A program made the translations under genes and the position numbers. The notes below the pieces were generated by a model. It ran no database searches and had not been told where the DNA came from. It saw only the letters and a list, made by a program, of their open reading frames with translations. Positions 37,990-47,492 of a DNA stretch of 64,000 nucleotides are shown here, one piece after another. The stretch's first letter is position 1, and every line of letters starts with the position of its first letter. Source of the DNA: Pseudomonadota bacterium (GTDB taxonomy: Bacteria; Pseudomonadota; Gammaproteobacteria; Ga0077536). The stretch lies in the NCBI GenBank assembly GCA_016719885.1, contig JADJYF010000013.1, forward strand, positions 62,001 through 126,000, in the 5' to 3' direction.

Positions 37990-38417
37990 TGCGCATTGTT
38001 GTGACCATGCTCGCGGTGCTGGCGGGCAGCGAAGCGCTGGCCTGCGATGGCCTCAGCGTCGAACGCGCCTGGCTGCGCCAGCCGCCGCCCGGCAGCGACG
38101 TCGCCGCCGCCTATTTCGAAGCGCGTAACGACGGCGCGTCGACGCTCACCATCAAGTCCGTCGCCAGCCCCGATTTCAAGGGCGCCATGCTGCATGCCAC
38201 GCAGGTGGTGGATGGCCGCGTCGAGATGCGAGCCCAGGGCGATATCGAACTCGAGCCCGGCGCGCGCTTCGTGGCCGCCCCGGGCGGCGCCCACGTGATG
38301 CTGTTCGAACCGGTGAAGGCCCTCGAGGCCGGCATGAGCTTGACGCTGGAATTGCGCTGCGCCGAGGGCGAAGCGCTGAAAGTCGCGCTGCCCGTGCAGC
38401 GTAATGCGCCCCCCTGA
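37989..38417 (+). CDS. PCuAC-family periplasmic copper chaperone
   Basis: 142 residues with a signal peptide (cleavage about EALA|CDG). The copper(I) site pattern H-(M)-x10-M-x21-H-x-M is recognisable: MLHATQVVDG, then RVEMRAQG, then GGAHVMLFEP. It works with Sco in supplying copper to cytochrome oxidase. It overlaps the Sco stop by one base and is followed 9 bases later by psd. Confidence 0.92.
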   Translation: MRIVVTMLAVLAGSEALACDGLSVERAWLRQPPPGSDVAAAYFEARNDGASTLTIKSVASPDFKGAMLHATQVVDGRVEMRAQGDIELEPGARFVAAPGGAHVMLFEPVKALEAGMSLTLELRCAEGEALKVALPVQRNAPP

Positions 38418-38426
38418 GGCGAGCGC

Positions 38427-39314
38427 GTGAAGTATTCAGCGCGCCTGTTCGTGGCCCTGCAGTGGCTGCTGCCCAAGCACCTCGTGTCCGACCTGGTCGG
38501 TTACCTCACGCGCCTCGAGGGCGGTGTGCTGACGCGCGTCGCCATCCGCGTGTTCGTGCGCCTGTTCGGTGTCGACATGAGCGACGCGCGGGAGCCCGAC
38601 TGCAACGCCTACCCGAGCTTCAACGCCTTCTTCACGCGCGCGCTGCGCGACGGCGCGCGTCCCATCGTCGACGACCCGGAGGCTTTCGTGTGCCCCGCCG
38701 ACGGCACGCTCAGCGAATTCGGCGCGTTGAACGGCGACCGCCTGGTGCAGGCCAAGGGCATCGATTACACACTGCTCGACCTGTTCGACGGCGACGCCGA
38801 GCTCGCGGCGCGTTTCGACGGCGGCCACTTCGCCACCATCTACCTCGCGCCCTACAACTACCATCGCGTGCACATGCCGTGCACGGCCACGGCGAAAGTG
38901 TTGCGCTACGTGCCCGGCGAACTGTTCTCGGTCAACGCCACCACCGCGCGCGGCGTGCCCGGGCTGTTCTGTCGCAACGAGCGCAGCATCGTGGTCTTCG
39001 AGGCTGGTCCCCACTCCCTGGCGCTGATCATGGTCGGCGCGTTGAACGTCGGCAGCATCGAACTGGTGCTGCCGCGGGCGCAGCCGGCGTGCAATCGTCC
39101 GCACAACAACCAGCCCGCGCATGTCAGTCAAGCACTGGACGGCCCGACGCTCGAGCGCGGCGCCGAGTTCGGTCGCTTCAACATGGGCTCGACGGTGGTG
39201 GTGACGACCAGCCGCGGCTGGCTCAACTGGCACGAGGACGCGCGCGCCGGTCTCCCGGTGCGCATGGGGGCATGGCTGGGGCGGACCACAACCCTCGACG
39301 CCCGTCGAGACTAG
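38427..39314 (+). CDS. psd: Phosphatidylserine decarboxylase proenzyme
   Basis: 295 residues, GTG start with GAGG upstream. Makes phosphatidylethanolamine at the inner membrane. The self-cleavage motif is MGST with Ser255 as pyruvoyl precursor (FNMGSTVVV; LGST is the usual form). Also seen: CPADGTLSEFG with the catalytic Asp, and YLAPYNYHRVHMP with the catalytic His. Length matches the short proteobacterial type. Only 9 bases after the PCuAC gene, so probably co-transcribed with the copper chaperones although the pathways differ. Confidence 0.94.
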   Translation: MKYSARLFVALQWLLPKHLVSDLVGYLTRLEGGVLTRVAIRVFVRLFGVDMSDAREPDCNAYPSFNAFFTRALRDGARPIVDDPEAFVCPADGTLSEFGALNGDRLVQAKGIDYTLLDLFDGDAELAARFDGGHFATIYLAPYNYHRVHMPCTATAKVLRYVPGELFSVNATTARGVPGLFCRNERSIVVFEAGPHSLALIMVGALNVGSIELVLPRAQPACNRPHNNQPAHVSQALDGPTLERGAEFGRFNMGSTVVVTTSRGWLNWHEDARAGLPVRMGAWLGRTTTLDARRD

Positions 39315-39357
39315 GGTCGCCCGCGATGGCCGGCGGCGGGTCACACCGCCGCGGCGC

Positions 39358-39633
39358 TCAGTAACGCGGACGGCGTTGCGGCGGCTTGTCGGCGCGCGGC
39401 TTCGCTTCGTTGACCTTCAGGGCGCGGCCCTTGACCTGCTTACCGTTCAATTCCTTGATCGCCATGTCGGCCGCGCTGTTGTCCTGCATTTCGACAAAGC
39501 CGAAACCCTTGGACTGGCCGGTAACCTTGTCCGAGATCACGCTGGCACTACGCACTTCACCGAACTCGGAGAACAATTCCCGAAGGTCGTCGTCGGTGAC
39601 GGCGTAAGCAAGATTTCCCACGTATATATTCAC
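39358..39633 (-). CDS. RRM-type small RNA-binding protein
   Basis: 91 residues, GTG start. A single RNA-recognition motif: RNP2 as NIYVGNL near the N terminus and RNP1 as KGFGFVEM, then a short basic proline-rich tail (KPRADKPPQRRPRY). Such glycine-poor bacterial RRM proteins are often cold-induced and bind single-stranded RNA. It is convergent with psd (43-base gap) and transcribed away from nuoN, with a leader region of up to 167 bases upstream. Confidence 0.93.
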   Translation of the reverse strand: MNIYVGNLAYAVTDDDLRELFSEFGEVRSASVISDKVTGQSKGFGFVEMQDNSAADMAIKELNGKQVKGRALKVNEAKPRADKPPQRRPRY

Positions 39634-39766
39634 AGTATTTACCCGCTGACTGAGTGCCTTGCGCTGAATACCGGTGAACCCTCAAGGCCCAAGGGAGCAT
39701 CGGCCATCGGCCCCGAGCGGGGGCGAATACTTGAATAACAGAAGGGAAACCGGTTTTGCAAGGCGT

Positions 39767-39795
39767 GCCGCGCGTCGAGGACCGTGCCGCGCGGC
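39767..39795 (-). terminator. Possible hairpin terminator of the nuo operon
   Basis: GCCGCGCG (39767-39774) pairs with CGCGCGGC (39788-39795) across a 13-base loop, directly after the nuoN stop on the minus strand. No uninterrupted T-run follows, so the call is weak. Confidence 0.3.
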
Positions 39796-39800
39796 CGGGC

Positions 39801-41237
39801 TCAGGAGGCGTAGGCCAGCATGGCGGCCAGGCAGACCGACATCAGGGTGCCCGGCAAGAGGCCCAACAGCAGGATGGACAGGCTGTTGACGCTGAACACC
39901 AGGCGTACGTCGTCACCGGCTGAAATAGGCTCCGCGGCGGCGTCAGGCGCATCGAAATACATGAGCTTGATGATACGCAGGTAGTAGTAGGCGCCGATCA
40001 GGGAGAACACCACGGCGACGATGGCGAGCCACGAATAACCGGCCGCCACCACTTCCTTGAGCACGAACCACTTGGCCCAGAACCCGGCGAACGGCGGCAC
40101 ACCGGCCAGCGAGAAGATCACGATCAGCATGAGGAAGGCCAGCCACGGGCTGCGCTTGGCAAGGCCGGCGAAATCCTGCAGACGGTCCGACTCGGAGTTG
40201 GCCGAGGACAGCAACACGATGGCGCCGAAAGCGCCCATGCTCATCACCGCGTAGGTGATGACGTAGAACATCGAGGCGGCATAGCCGCTGGTGCGCGCCG
40301 ACAGCAGGCCGAGCAGCAGGAAGCCCATGTGCGAGATGGTCGAATAGGCCAGCATGCGCTTCAAGTTGGTCTGCGCGATGGCCACCACGTTACCGACGGC
40401 CATCGACGCCACCGACAGCAAGACCAGCATGGTCTGCCATTCACCGACCAGCCCGCCCAGGCCGTCGGTCAGCACGCGCACCGCCATGGCAAAGGCGGCG
40501 AGCTTGGGCGCGGAGCCGATGAACAGCGTGACCGGCGTCGGCGCGCCCTGGTAGACGTCAGGCACCCACATGTGGAATGGCACGACGCCGAGCTTGAAGG
40601 CGATGCCAATCAGCACGAACACCAGGCCGAAGGTGTACAGCAGATGGGAATTGCCGCCCGCCACCTGCGTCGCCAGGGTTCCGAGGTCGAGAGTGCCGGA
40701 CACGCCGTAGATCATCGACATGCCGTAGAGCAGCATGCCCGAGGCCAGCGCGCCGAGCACGAAGTACTTCATGGCCGCTTCCGAGGCCGAGGCCGAATCG
40801 CGGTCCATGGCCACCATCGCGTACATGGCCAGCGACAGGAGCTCGAGACCGAGATACACGGTCAGGAGGTTGTGCGCCGAGATCAGCACCATCATGCCGA
40901 GCGTCGCGAACAGGCCGAGAATGTAGAATTCCTGCACCTCGCGCCCGCGGCGCTCGAAGTAATCGCGCGCGTAGAAGAACGACAGCAGCACGATCACCAT
41001 CAGGAAGGCCTTAAGCACCGCCGCCATGATGTCGACGCGGTAAGTGCCATGGAAGGCCAGCGTGGTCGACTGCGGAAACCACATCGCGAGTTCCGCCAGC
41101 ACCACCATCACCGACATGGCGGCGGCCCAGAACGTCGCCGCGCGGTTGTCCGCTCCGCGGAATACCTCGACCAGCAGCACCAGGCAGGCCAGGCCCGCCA
41201 TGGTGGCTTCGGGTAATACGGTCACGATCTCGTTCAT
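39801..41237 (-). CDS. nuoN: NADH-quinone oxidoreductase subunit N
   Basis: 478 residues, polytopic antiporter-like subunit of the membrane arm of complex I, which takes part in proton pumping. Start ATG 41237 (MNEIVTVLPEATMAGL). Typical segments: FYARDYFERRGREVQEFY, LLTVYLGLELLSLAMYAMVA, LKRMLAYSTISHMGFLLLG and PPFAGFWAKWFVL. Last gene of the nuo operon, 11 bases after nuoM. Confidence 0.96.
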   Translation of the reverse strand: MNEIVTVLPEATMAGLACLVLLVEVFRGADNRAATFWAAAMSVMVVLAELAMWFPQSTTLAFHGTYRVDIMAAVLKAFLMVIVLLSFFYARDYFERRGREVQEFYILGLFATLGMMVLISAHNLLTVYLGLELLSLAMYAMVAMDRDSASASEAAMKYFVLGALASGMLLYGMSMIYGVSGTLDLGTLATQVAGGNSHLLYTFGLVFVLIGIAFKLGVVPFHMWVPDVYQGAPTPVTLFIGSAPKLAAFAMAVRVLTDGLGGLVGEWQTMLVLLSVASMAVGNVVAIAQTNLKRMLAYSTISHMGFLLLGLLSARTSGYAASMFYVITYAVMSMGAFGAIVLLSSANSESDRLQDFAGLAKRSPWLAFLMLIVIFSLAGVPPFAGFWAKWFVLKEVVAAGYSWLAIVAVVFSLIGAYYYLRIIKLMYFDAPDAAAEPISAGDDVRLVFSVNSLSILLLGLLPGTLMSVCLAAMLAYAS

Positions 41238-41248
41238 CGCCGGCGGCC

Positions 41249-42769
41249 TCAGGGTAATTTCGAGTGCGAGATCTGCGTGATCAGCTGATCCACACTGGCA
41301 TTCATCATGTCGAACATCGGCGCCGGCCACAGGCCGAACACCAGCACCGCCACCGCCAGGGTCAAAAGGATCAGGCGCTCACGACCATCGATGTCCTCGA
41401 GTTCGGCCACGTGATCGTTGGCGACTTCGCCGAACATCACGCGCTTGTACATCCACAGCGTGTAGGCCGCGCCCAGGATCAGGGTCACCGAGGCCAGGAA
41501 GGCATACCAGAAGTTGGCCTTGAAGGCGGTGAGGATGACCAGGAACTCGCCGACGAAGCCCGAGGTGCCCGGCAGACCGGCATTGGCCATCGAGAACAGC
41601 ATCATGAACGCGGCGAACACCGGCATCTTGTTGACCACGCCGCCGTAGTCGCCGATCTGGCGGCTGTGCACGCGGTCGTAGAGCACGCCTATGCACAGGA
41701 ACATCGCGCCCGAAATGAAACCGTGGGAGATCATCTGCACCATCGCGCCGGAGATGCCGGCCGCCGAACGATGCCAGTCGCCGGTCGCCGCCGCCACCTG
41801 GAACACGATGAAGAAACCGAGCGTGACGAAGCCCATGTGCGAGATGGATGAATAGGCCACCAGCTTCTTCATGTCCTGCTGCACGAGGGCGACGAAACCG
41901 ATGTAGACGATCGCAATCAGCGACAGGCCGATCATCAGCCAATCCAGTGATGCCGAGGCGTCGGGCGCGATAGGCATGCTGAAACGCAGGAAGCCGTAGC
42001 CGCCCATCTTCAACATGATGGCGGCCAGCACCACCGAACCGCCGGTCGGCGCCTCGACGTGGGCGTCGGGCAACCATGTGTGCACCGGCCACATCGGGAT
42101 CTTGACCGCGAAGGCCAGCAGGAAGGCGATGAAGATCCATTGCTGCTCGGCCAGGGTCAGCGGCACCTGGTGCATGGCCGGCAGCGCGAAACTGCCCGCC
42201 TTGCCGTACAGGTACAGCAATGCGACCAGCATGAACACCGAGCCCATGAAGGTGTAGAGGAAGAACTTGATGGTGGCGTACACGCGCCGCGGCCCGCCCC
42301 AGATACCGATGATGAGGAACATCGGGATCAGCATCGCTTCCCAGAAGATGTAGAACAGGATGGCGTCCTGGGCGGCGAACACGCCGTTCATGAGGCCTTC
42401 GAGGATCAGGAAATTACCCATGTAGAGGCTCAAGCGGTCCTTGATCACCACCCAGCCCGCCAGCACCACCAGCACGGTGGTGAAGGTGGTCAGGAGGATC
42501 AGGGGCAGCGCGAGGCCGTCGATGCCGAGCGCGTACTCGATGTCGAAGGGCTTGATCCACGGCAGCCTCTCGACGAACTGCATGCCGCCATTGGCATTGT
42601 CGAAACGCTGCCACAGCAGCAGCGAGACCACGAACGTCGCAAGCGCCACCACCAGCGAATCCGTGCGCACCGGGCCATCGGGCACGCGGCGACCGGCAAA
42701 AATGACCCACAGCCCGCCGATGATCGGCAGCCAGATGGCAATACTCAGCAGGGGCAGATCAGCGCTCAT
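41249..42769 (-). CDS. nuoM: NADH-quinone oxidoreductase subunit M
   Basis: 506 residues, antiporter-like membrane subunit of complex I. Seen: ILFYIFWEAMLIPMFLIIGIWGG with the conserved Glu, MWPVHTWLPDAHVEAPTGGSV, DMKKLVAYSSISHMGFVTLG and FVGEFLVIL. 43 bases after nuoL and 11 bases before nuoN on the same strand. Confidence 0.96.
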   Translation of the reverse strand: MSADLPLLSIAIWLPIIGGLWVIFAGRRVPDGPVRTDSLVVALATFVVSLLLWQRFDNANGGMQFVERLPWIKPFDIEYALGIDGLALPLILLTTFTTVLVVLAGWVVIKDRLSLYMGNFLILEGLMNGVFAAQDAILFYIFWEAMLIPMFLIIGIWGGPRRVYATIKFFLYTFMGSVFMLVALLYLYGKAGSFALPAMHQVPLTLAEQQWIFIAFLLAFAVKIPMWPVHTWLPDAHVEAPTGGSVVLAAIMLKMGGYGFLRFSMPIAPDASASLDWLMIGLSLIAIVYIGFVALVQQDMKKLVAYSSISHMGFVTLGFFIVFQVAAATGDWHRSAAGISGAMVQMISHGFISGAMFLCIGVLYDRVHSRQIGDYGGVVNKMPVFAAFMMLFSMANAGLPGTSGFVGEFLVILTAFKANFWYAFLASVTLILGAAYTLWMYKRVMFGEVANDHVAELEDIDGRERLILLTLAVAVLVFGLWPAPMFDMMNASVDQLITQISHSKLP

Positions 42770-42812
42770 GCGGGCTCACACTTGGTTCGAAGGACGCTCG
42801 TTATGCATGCGT

Positions 42813-44774
42813 TCACGACAGGACTCCGTGGACGAACACACCCAGCAGCACGAGCAGGCCGATGATCATGGCGAAGGCATAGTGATAGAGGAAACCGGAC
42901 TGCACGTTACGCACCACGCTTGCCCACCAGCCGACCGCGCGCGCCGAGCCATTGACCAAGAGGCCGTCGATCAGGCCTTCGTCACCGACCTTCCACAGCA
43001 GGCGGCCAATGCCGCGCGAGCCCCCGGCGAAGAACCATTCGTTGAAGCGGTCGAAGCCGTACTTGTCGAGCAGGATCCTGTGCACCAGCGACAGGCTTGA
43101 GGCTATCTTGGCGGGAACCCCGGGACTCTGGAGATACAGGAACCACGCCGTCACCGCGCCGGCCATTGCCAGCATGAAGGGTAGCTGGGTCACGCCGTGC
43201 GTGATGAAAGGCACCACGCCATGGAATTCCTCGGCCATGTGGCCGAGCACGTCGTGCTCGTGGGCGACCACGATGCTGTTGCCGAAATAGTTGCCGAACA
43301 CCATCGAACCGATGCCGAGCGCGCCGATGATGACCGACGGCACCGCCAGCGCCATCAAGGGCACGGTGACCACCGCCGGTGACTCGTGCAAGTGTTCCTG
43401 GGTGTGGTGATCCATGCGCTCCTTGCCATGAAAGACCAGGAACACCAGGCGGAACGAATAGAGCGCGGTGATGTAGACACCGAGCAGCACCGCCCAATAG
43501 GCGTATTCGGCGACCGGGTTATGCGACAGCGCGACCGCTTCGATGATGGCGTCCTTGGAAAAGAAGCCGGCGAAGCCCGGGAAGCCGATCAAGGCCAGCG
43601 TGCCGATGAGGCTGGTCCAGTAGGTGATGGGCATGTACTTCTTCAAGCCGCCCATGTGGCGCATGTCCTGCTCGTGGTGCATGCCGATGATCACCGAGCC
43701 GGCGGCGAGGAACAGCAGCGCCTTGAAGAAGGCGTGGGTGAAAAGATGGAAGATGGCGGCGCTGTAGGCCGACGCGCCGAGCGCGACGGTCATGTAGCCG
43801 AGCTGCGACAAGGTCGAATAGGCAACCACGCGCTTGATGTCGTTTTGCACCAGGCCGAGCAGGCCCATGAAGAACGCCGTGATGGCGCCGATGGCCATCA
43901 CCACCGACAAGGCCGTGGTCGACATCTCGAACAGCGGCGACATGCGCGACACCATGAAGATGCCGGCCGTGACCATGGTCGCGGCATGGATGAGCGCCGA
44001 GATCGGGGTCGGGCCTTCCATCGAATCAGGCAGCCACACGTGCAGCGGCCACTGCGCGGACTTGCCCATCGCGCCGACGAACAGCAGCAGGCAGGTGACC
44101 GTCATCAAGGACCATTCATGGCCCGGGAACACCGTGATGGTGGTGTCGGCGAGACCCGGTGCGGCCTTGAACACCTCGGCATAGTCGAGCGTGCCGGTGT
44201 ACATCAGCACCGCGGCGATGCCGAGCAGGAAGCCGAAGTCACCGACGCGGTTGACCAGGAAGGCCTTCAGGTTGGCGTAGATGGCCGTTGGGCGCGTGTA
44301 CCAGAAACCGATCAGGAGATAGGACACCAGGCCGACCGCTTCCCAGCCGAAGAACAGCTGCAGGAAGTTGTTGCTCATCACCAGCATCAGCATGCTGAAG
44401 GTGAACAGCGAGATATAGGAGAAGAAGCGCTGGTAACCCGGGTCGTCGTGCATGTAGCCGATGGTGTAGATATGCACCATCCACGACACGAAGGTCACGG
44501 TCACCATCATGGTCGCGGTCAACTGGTCGACCAGGAACCCGATGTGGAAATCGACGCCGGCGTTCGACATCCAGGTGTAGACGTTGGCGTTGTAGGTCGG
44601 CTCGCCGCCCAGCACGATGTCCTTGAATACCAGCACCGACAGCGCGAAGGACAGCGCGACCGAGCCGCTGGTGACCCAGTGCGCGCCGCTGCGGCCGATC
44701 TGGCGGCCGAACAGGCCGGCCGCGATGGCGCCGCCCAGCGGCAGGAGAACGATGGCGAGAAGCAGATTACCCAT
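42813..44774 (-). CDS. nuoL: NADH-quinone oxidoreductase subunit L
   Basis: 653 residues, largest antiporter-like membrane subunit, carrying the long lateral helix at its C terminus. Start ATG 44774 with GGAAAG upstream; a TTG 15 bases further up is less likely. Seen: LFFGWEAVGLVSYLLIGFWY, SAQWPLHVWLPDSMEGPTP, NDIKRVVAYSTLSQLGYM and KALLFLAAGSVI. 51 bases after nuoK. Confidence 0.96.
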   Translation of the reverse strand: MGNLLLAIVLLPLGGAIAAGLFGRQIGRSGAHWVTSGSVALSFALSVLVFKDIVLGGEPTYNANVYTWMSNAGVDFHIGFLVDQLTATMMVTVTFVSWMVHIYTIGYMHDDPGYQRFFSYISLFTFSMLMLVMSNNFLQLFFGWEAVGLVSYLLIGFWYTRPTAIYANLKAFLVNRVGDFGFLLGIAAVLMYTGTLDYAEVFKAAPGLADTTITVFPGHEWSLMTVTCLLLFVGAMGKSAQWPLHVWLPDSMEGPTPISALIHAATMVTAGIFMVSRMSPLFEMSTTALSVVMAIGAITAFFMGLLGLVQNDIKRVVAYSTLSQLGYMTVALGASAYSAAIFHLFTHAFFKALLFLAAGSVIIGMHHEQDMRHMGGLKKYMPITYWTSLIGTLALIGFPGFAGFFSKDAIIEAVALSHNPVAEYAYWAVLLGVYITALYSFRLVFLVFHGKERMDHHTQEHLHESPAVVTVPLMALAVPSVIIGALGIGSMVFGNYFGNSIVVAHEHDVLGHMAEEFHGVVPFITHGVTQLPFMLAMAGAVTAWFLYLQSPGVPAKIASSLSLVHRILLDKYGFDRFNEWFFAGGSRGIGRLLWKVGDEGLIDGLLVNGSARAVGWWASVVRNVQSGFLYHYAFAMIIGLLVLLGVFVHGVLS

Positions 44775-44825
44775 GCGGCTTTCCAGCAATGCGTGACGTT
44801 AGGGCGCGCGGCATCATGACCGTCA

Positions 44826-45131
44826 TCAACCCTTCATGGTGCCGAGGTCTTCGACGTTGATGGAACTACGGTTACGGAACAGCACCACCAGGATGGCGAG
44901 ACCGATGGCGGCTTCCGCGGCGGCCACCGTCAGGATGAAGAACACGAACACCTGGCCGGCCACGTCGCCGTTGAAATGGGAGAAGGCGATGAAGTTCATG
45001 TTCACCGCCAGCAGCATGAGCTCGATGCACATCAACAGCACGATGACGTTCTTGCGGTTGATGAAGATGCCGGCCACCGACAGGCAGAACAGGATGGCGC
45101 CGATGGTCAGGAAATGGGTGAGTGTCAGCAC
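44826..45131 (-). CDS. nuoK: NADH-quinone oxidoreductase subunit K
   Basis: 101 residues, exactly the usual NuoK size, from a GTG at 45131 with GAGGA upstream. Three membrane helices; conserved Glu in LLMCIELMLLAVNMNFIAF and a second in VAAAEAAIGLAILVVLFR, both important for proton transfer. 11 bases after nuoJ. Longer open frames upstream overlap nuoJ and are spurious. Confidence 0.95.
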   Translation of the reverse strand: MLTLTHFLTIGAILFCLSVAGIFINRKNVIVLLMCIELMLLAVNMNFIAFSHFNGDVAGQVFVFFILTVAAAEAAIGLAILVVLFRNRSSINVEDLGTMKG

Positions 45132-45142
45132 GTCGTTGTTCC

Positions 45143-45745
45143 TCAGCCCTGGCGCTCGGCGTCGACCTTGACCAGGCGCACACGATCCTGGCGACGCACG
45201 CTCACCTGCTTCTCGGGTTTGGGCGCCTTGGTCTGGCGGGTGTGGCGCAAGGTCAGCGCGATGGCCGCGATGATCGCCACCAGGAGAATTACCGAGGCGA
45301 TTTCGAACGGCCAGATGTACTGCGTGTAGAGCGCAAGGCCCAGTTCCCGGGTGTTGTTGTAGTCGGCGGCGTGGGTGACGGCCGAGGCCGGCTTCTCGAG
45401 GCCGAAATGCTCGTGCTCGATGACCAGGCCAATGGCGATGAACATCAGCACCGCGACGATGCCTGCCACCGGCAGGTAGCGCGCGAAGCCTTCTCGCAAC
45501 ACGGTGAGATTGATGTCGAGCATCATGACCACGAACAGGAACAGCACCATCACCGCGCCGACGTAGACCAGCACCAGCGCGATGGCGAGGAACTCGGCCT
45601 CCAGCAGCAGCCACAGGCCTGAACTCGCGAAGAACGACAGCACCAGGAACAGCGCGGCGTGCACCGGGTTGCGCACCGTGATGACCATGGTCGCGGCCAG
45701 CACCAGCACGGCGGCGAACGAATAAAAGACGACTTGTTCGAACAT
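45143..45745 (-). CDS. nuoJ: NADH-quinone oxidoreductase subunit J
   Basis: 200 residues, membrane subunit with about five helices: MFEQVVFYSFAAVLVLAAT, NPVHAALFLVLSFFASSGLW, and VLVYVGAVMVLFLFVVMML with the conserved central helix. The C-terminal cytoplasmic tail is basic (KAPKPEKQVSVRRQDR). It begins 153 bases after nuoI, the longest gap inside the operon. Confidence 0.95.
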   Translation of the reverse strand: MFEQVVFYSFAAVLVLAATMVITVRNPVHAALFLVLSFFASSGLWLLLEAEFLAIALVLVYVGAVMVLFLFVVMMLDINLTVLREGFARYLPVAGIVAVLMFIAIGLVIEHEHFGLEKPASAVTHAADYNNTRELGLALYTQYIWPFEIASVILLVAIIAAIALTLRHTRQTKAPKPEKQVSVRRQDRVRLVKVDAERQG

Positions 45746-45898
45746 GAATCGTGGTTAGACGGCTAGTGGAGGCGCGGGCGACATCGGCGTTGGCGCAGAC
45801 GAACTAGTCGCCATGCGTTTCATGCGCGTGTCCCTGCCGGCTCCCGTGTCGCTGCGTCGTCCCCCTCCCGTTATCGTTCGTTATGGTGTGGCGTGGCG

Positions 45899-46387
45899 CT
45901 AGCGGTAGCGCGCCTCGGCAGCCCGATCAGCGGCGATCTGGGCCTCGAAACGCTCGGCGTTCGCAAGCAGCTTGTCCTTGGTCATGAGCAGATCGCCACG
46001 CTTCTCGCCGTGGTATTCGAAATGACGGGTCTCGACGATGGAATCCACCGGGCAGGATTCTTCGCAGAAGCCGCAGAAGATGCACTTGGTCAGGTCGATC
46101 TCGTACTTGGTGGTACGGCGCGTGCCGTCGTCACGCTGCTCCGATTCGATGGTGATGGCGAGCGCCGGGCACACCGCTTCGCACAGCTTGCAGGCGATGC
46201 AGCGCTCTTCGCCGTTGGCATAACGGCGCAGCGCATGCAGGCCACGGAAGCGCGCCGACTGCGGCGTCTTCTCTTCCGGGTACTGGATGGTGATCTTGCG
46301 ATCGAACAGGTAGGCGCCGGTGAGCCTGAGCCCCTTGAGCAGTTCCCACAGGGTCAGGCTCTTGAAGTAATCGACAACTGCACTCAT
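45899..46387 (-). CDS. nuoI: NADH-quinone oxidoreductase subunit I (two 4Fe-4S ferredoxin)
   Basis: 162 residues. Carries clusters N6a and N6b: CIACKLCEAVCP and CIFCGFCEESCP, with the signature RFRGLHALRRYANGEERC ahead of them. Peripheral subunit linking the hydrophilic arm to cluster N2. Starts 4 bases after nuoH. Confidence 0.97.
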   Translation of the reverse strand: MSAVVDYFKSLTLWELLKGLRLTGAYLFDRKITIQYPEEKTPQSARFRGLHALRRYANGEERCIACKLCEAVCPALAITIESEQRDDGTRRTTKYEIDLTKCIFCGFCEESCPVDSIVETRHFEYHGEKRGDLLMTKDKLLANAERFEAQIAADRAAEARYR

Positions 46388-46391
46388 CGCC

Positions 46392-47492
46392 TCAGCCTCG
46401 CGCGCCGGCCGCGAACCACGGCGGCATGTGCCACACCACCATCGCCGCGACGACCACGATCCACACCATGGTGATGGGCAGGAAGATCTTCCAGCCGAGA
46501 CGCATGATCTGGTCGTAGCGATAGCGCGGGAAAGTGGCGCGGAACCACAGGAACAGGAACAGGAAGAACGCGGTCTTGGCCAGGAACCAGTGGATGCCGT
46601 CCATGAAGAACAAGCCCACGCCCGGCACGCCGGTCAGCCACGGCAGCGGTGACAGCCAACCGCCGAGGAACATCACCGCGGCCAGCCCCGACACCAGGAT
46701 CATGTTGGCGTATTCGGCCAGGAAGAACAGCGCGAAGCCCATGCCGGCGTATTCGACGTGGAAGCCGGCGACGATTTCCGATTCGCCTTCCGAGACGTCG
46801 AAGGGCGCGCGGTTGGTTTCCGCCACGCCGGAGATGAAGTAGATGACGAACAGCGGGAACAGTGGGATGAAGAACCAGCTGCCCGGCCCGAGCGCGCCGC
46901 GCTGAGCGTTGACGATGTCGCCGAGATTGAGGCTGCCGGCCGCGATCAACACACCGACCAGGGCGAAGCCCATGGCGATTTCGTAGGACACGATCTGCGC
47001 CGCCGAGCGCATCGCGCCGAGGAACGCGTATTTCGAATTCGACGCCCAGCCGGCGACGATGATGCCGTACACGCCAAGCGAGGTCAGCGCCAGGATGTAC
47101 AGCAGGCCGGCGTTGATGTCCGCCAGCACCATTTCCGAACCGAAAGGCACCACCGCCCACGCCGCCAGCGCCGGCCCCAGTGCCAGGATCGGCGCAATCA
47201 GGAACAGGAAGCGGCTGGCGCCACTCGGCACCACCATTTCCTTGGTCAGGAGTTTCAGGGCGTCGGCAATGGGCTGCAGCAGGCCGAGCGGCCCCACGCG
47301 GTTGGGCCCGTTGCGCACTTGAATCCAGCCGATGATCTTGCGTTCGGCCAAGGTCAGGTAGGCCACGCCGCCCATCAAGGGCAACACGATGACCAGGATC
47401 TTGGCGATGATCACCGCCACCGTGATGAGCGGCGCCGGGATCATGCCGAGCGCCGTCAGTTGCTGTTCGAGCAATTCGAAGGGATTGATCAT
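46392..47492 (-). CDS. nuoH: NADH-quinone oxidoreductase subunit H
   Basis: 366 residues, eight or so membrane helices; forms part of the quinone chamber. Seen: LTLAERKIIGWIQVRNGPNRVGP, DALKLLTKE, SNSKYAFLGAMRSAAQIVSYE and ETNRAPFDVSEGESEIVAGFHVEY. Start ATG 47492 overlaps the nuoG stop (ATGA). Confidence 0.97.
   Translation of the reverse strand: MINPFELLEQQLTALGMIPAPLITVAVIIAKILVIVLPLMGGVAYLTLAERKIIGWIQVRNGPNRVGPLGLLQPIADALKLLTKEMVVPSGASRFLFLIAPILALGPALAAWAVVPFGSEMVLADINAGLLYILALTSLGVYGIIVAGWASNSKYAFLGAMRSAAQIVSYEIAMGFALVGVLIAAGSLNLGDIVNAQRGALGPGSWFFIPLFPLFVIYFISGVAETNRAPFDVSEGESEIVAGFHVEYAGMGFALFFLAEYANMILVSGLAAVMFLGGWLSPLPWLTGVPGVGLFFMDGIHWFLAKTAFFLFLFLWFRATFPRYRYDQIMRLGWKIFLPITMVWIVVVAAMVVWHMPPWFAAGARG

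Noticed and set aside
43386..44819. Plus-strand open frame opposite nuoL
   Set aside because: His/Arg/Glu-rich composition typical of an antisense shadow of a membrane protein.
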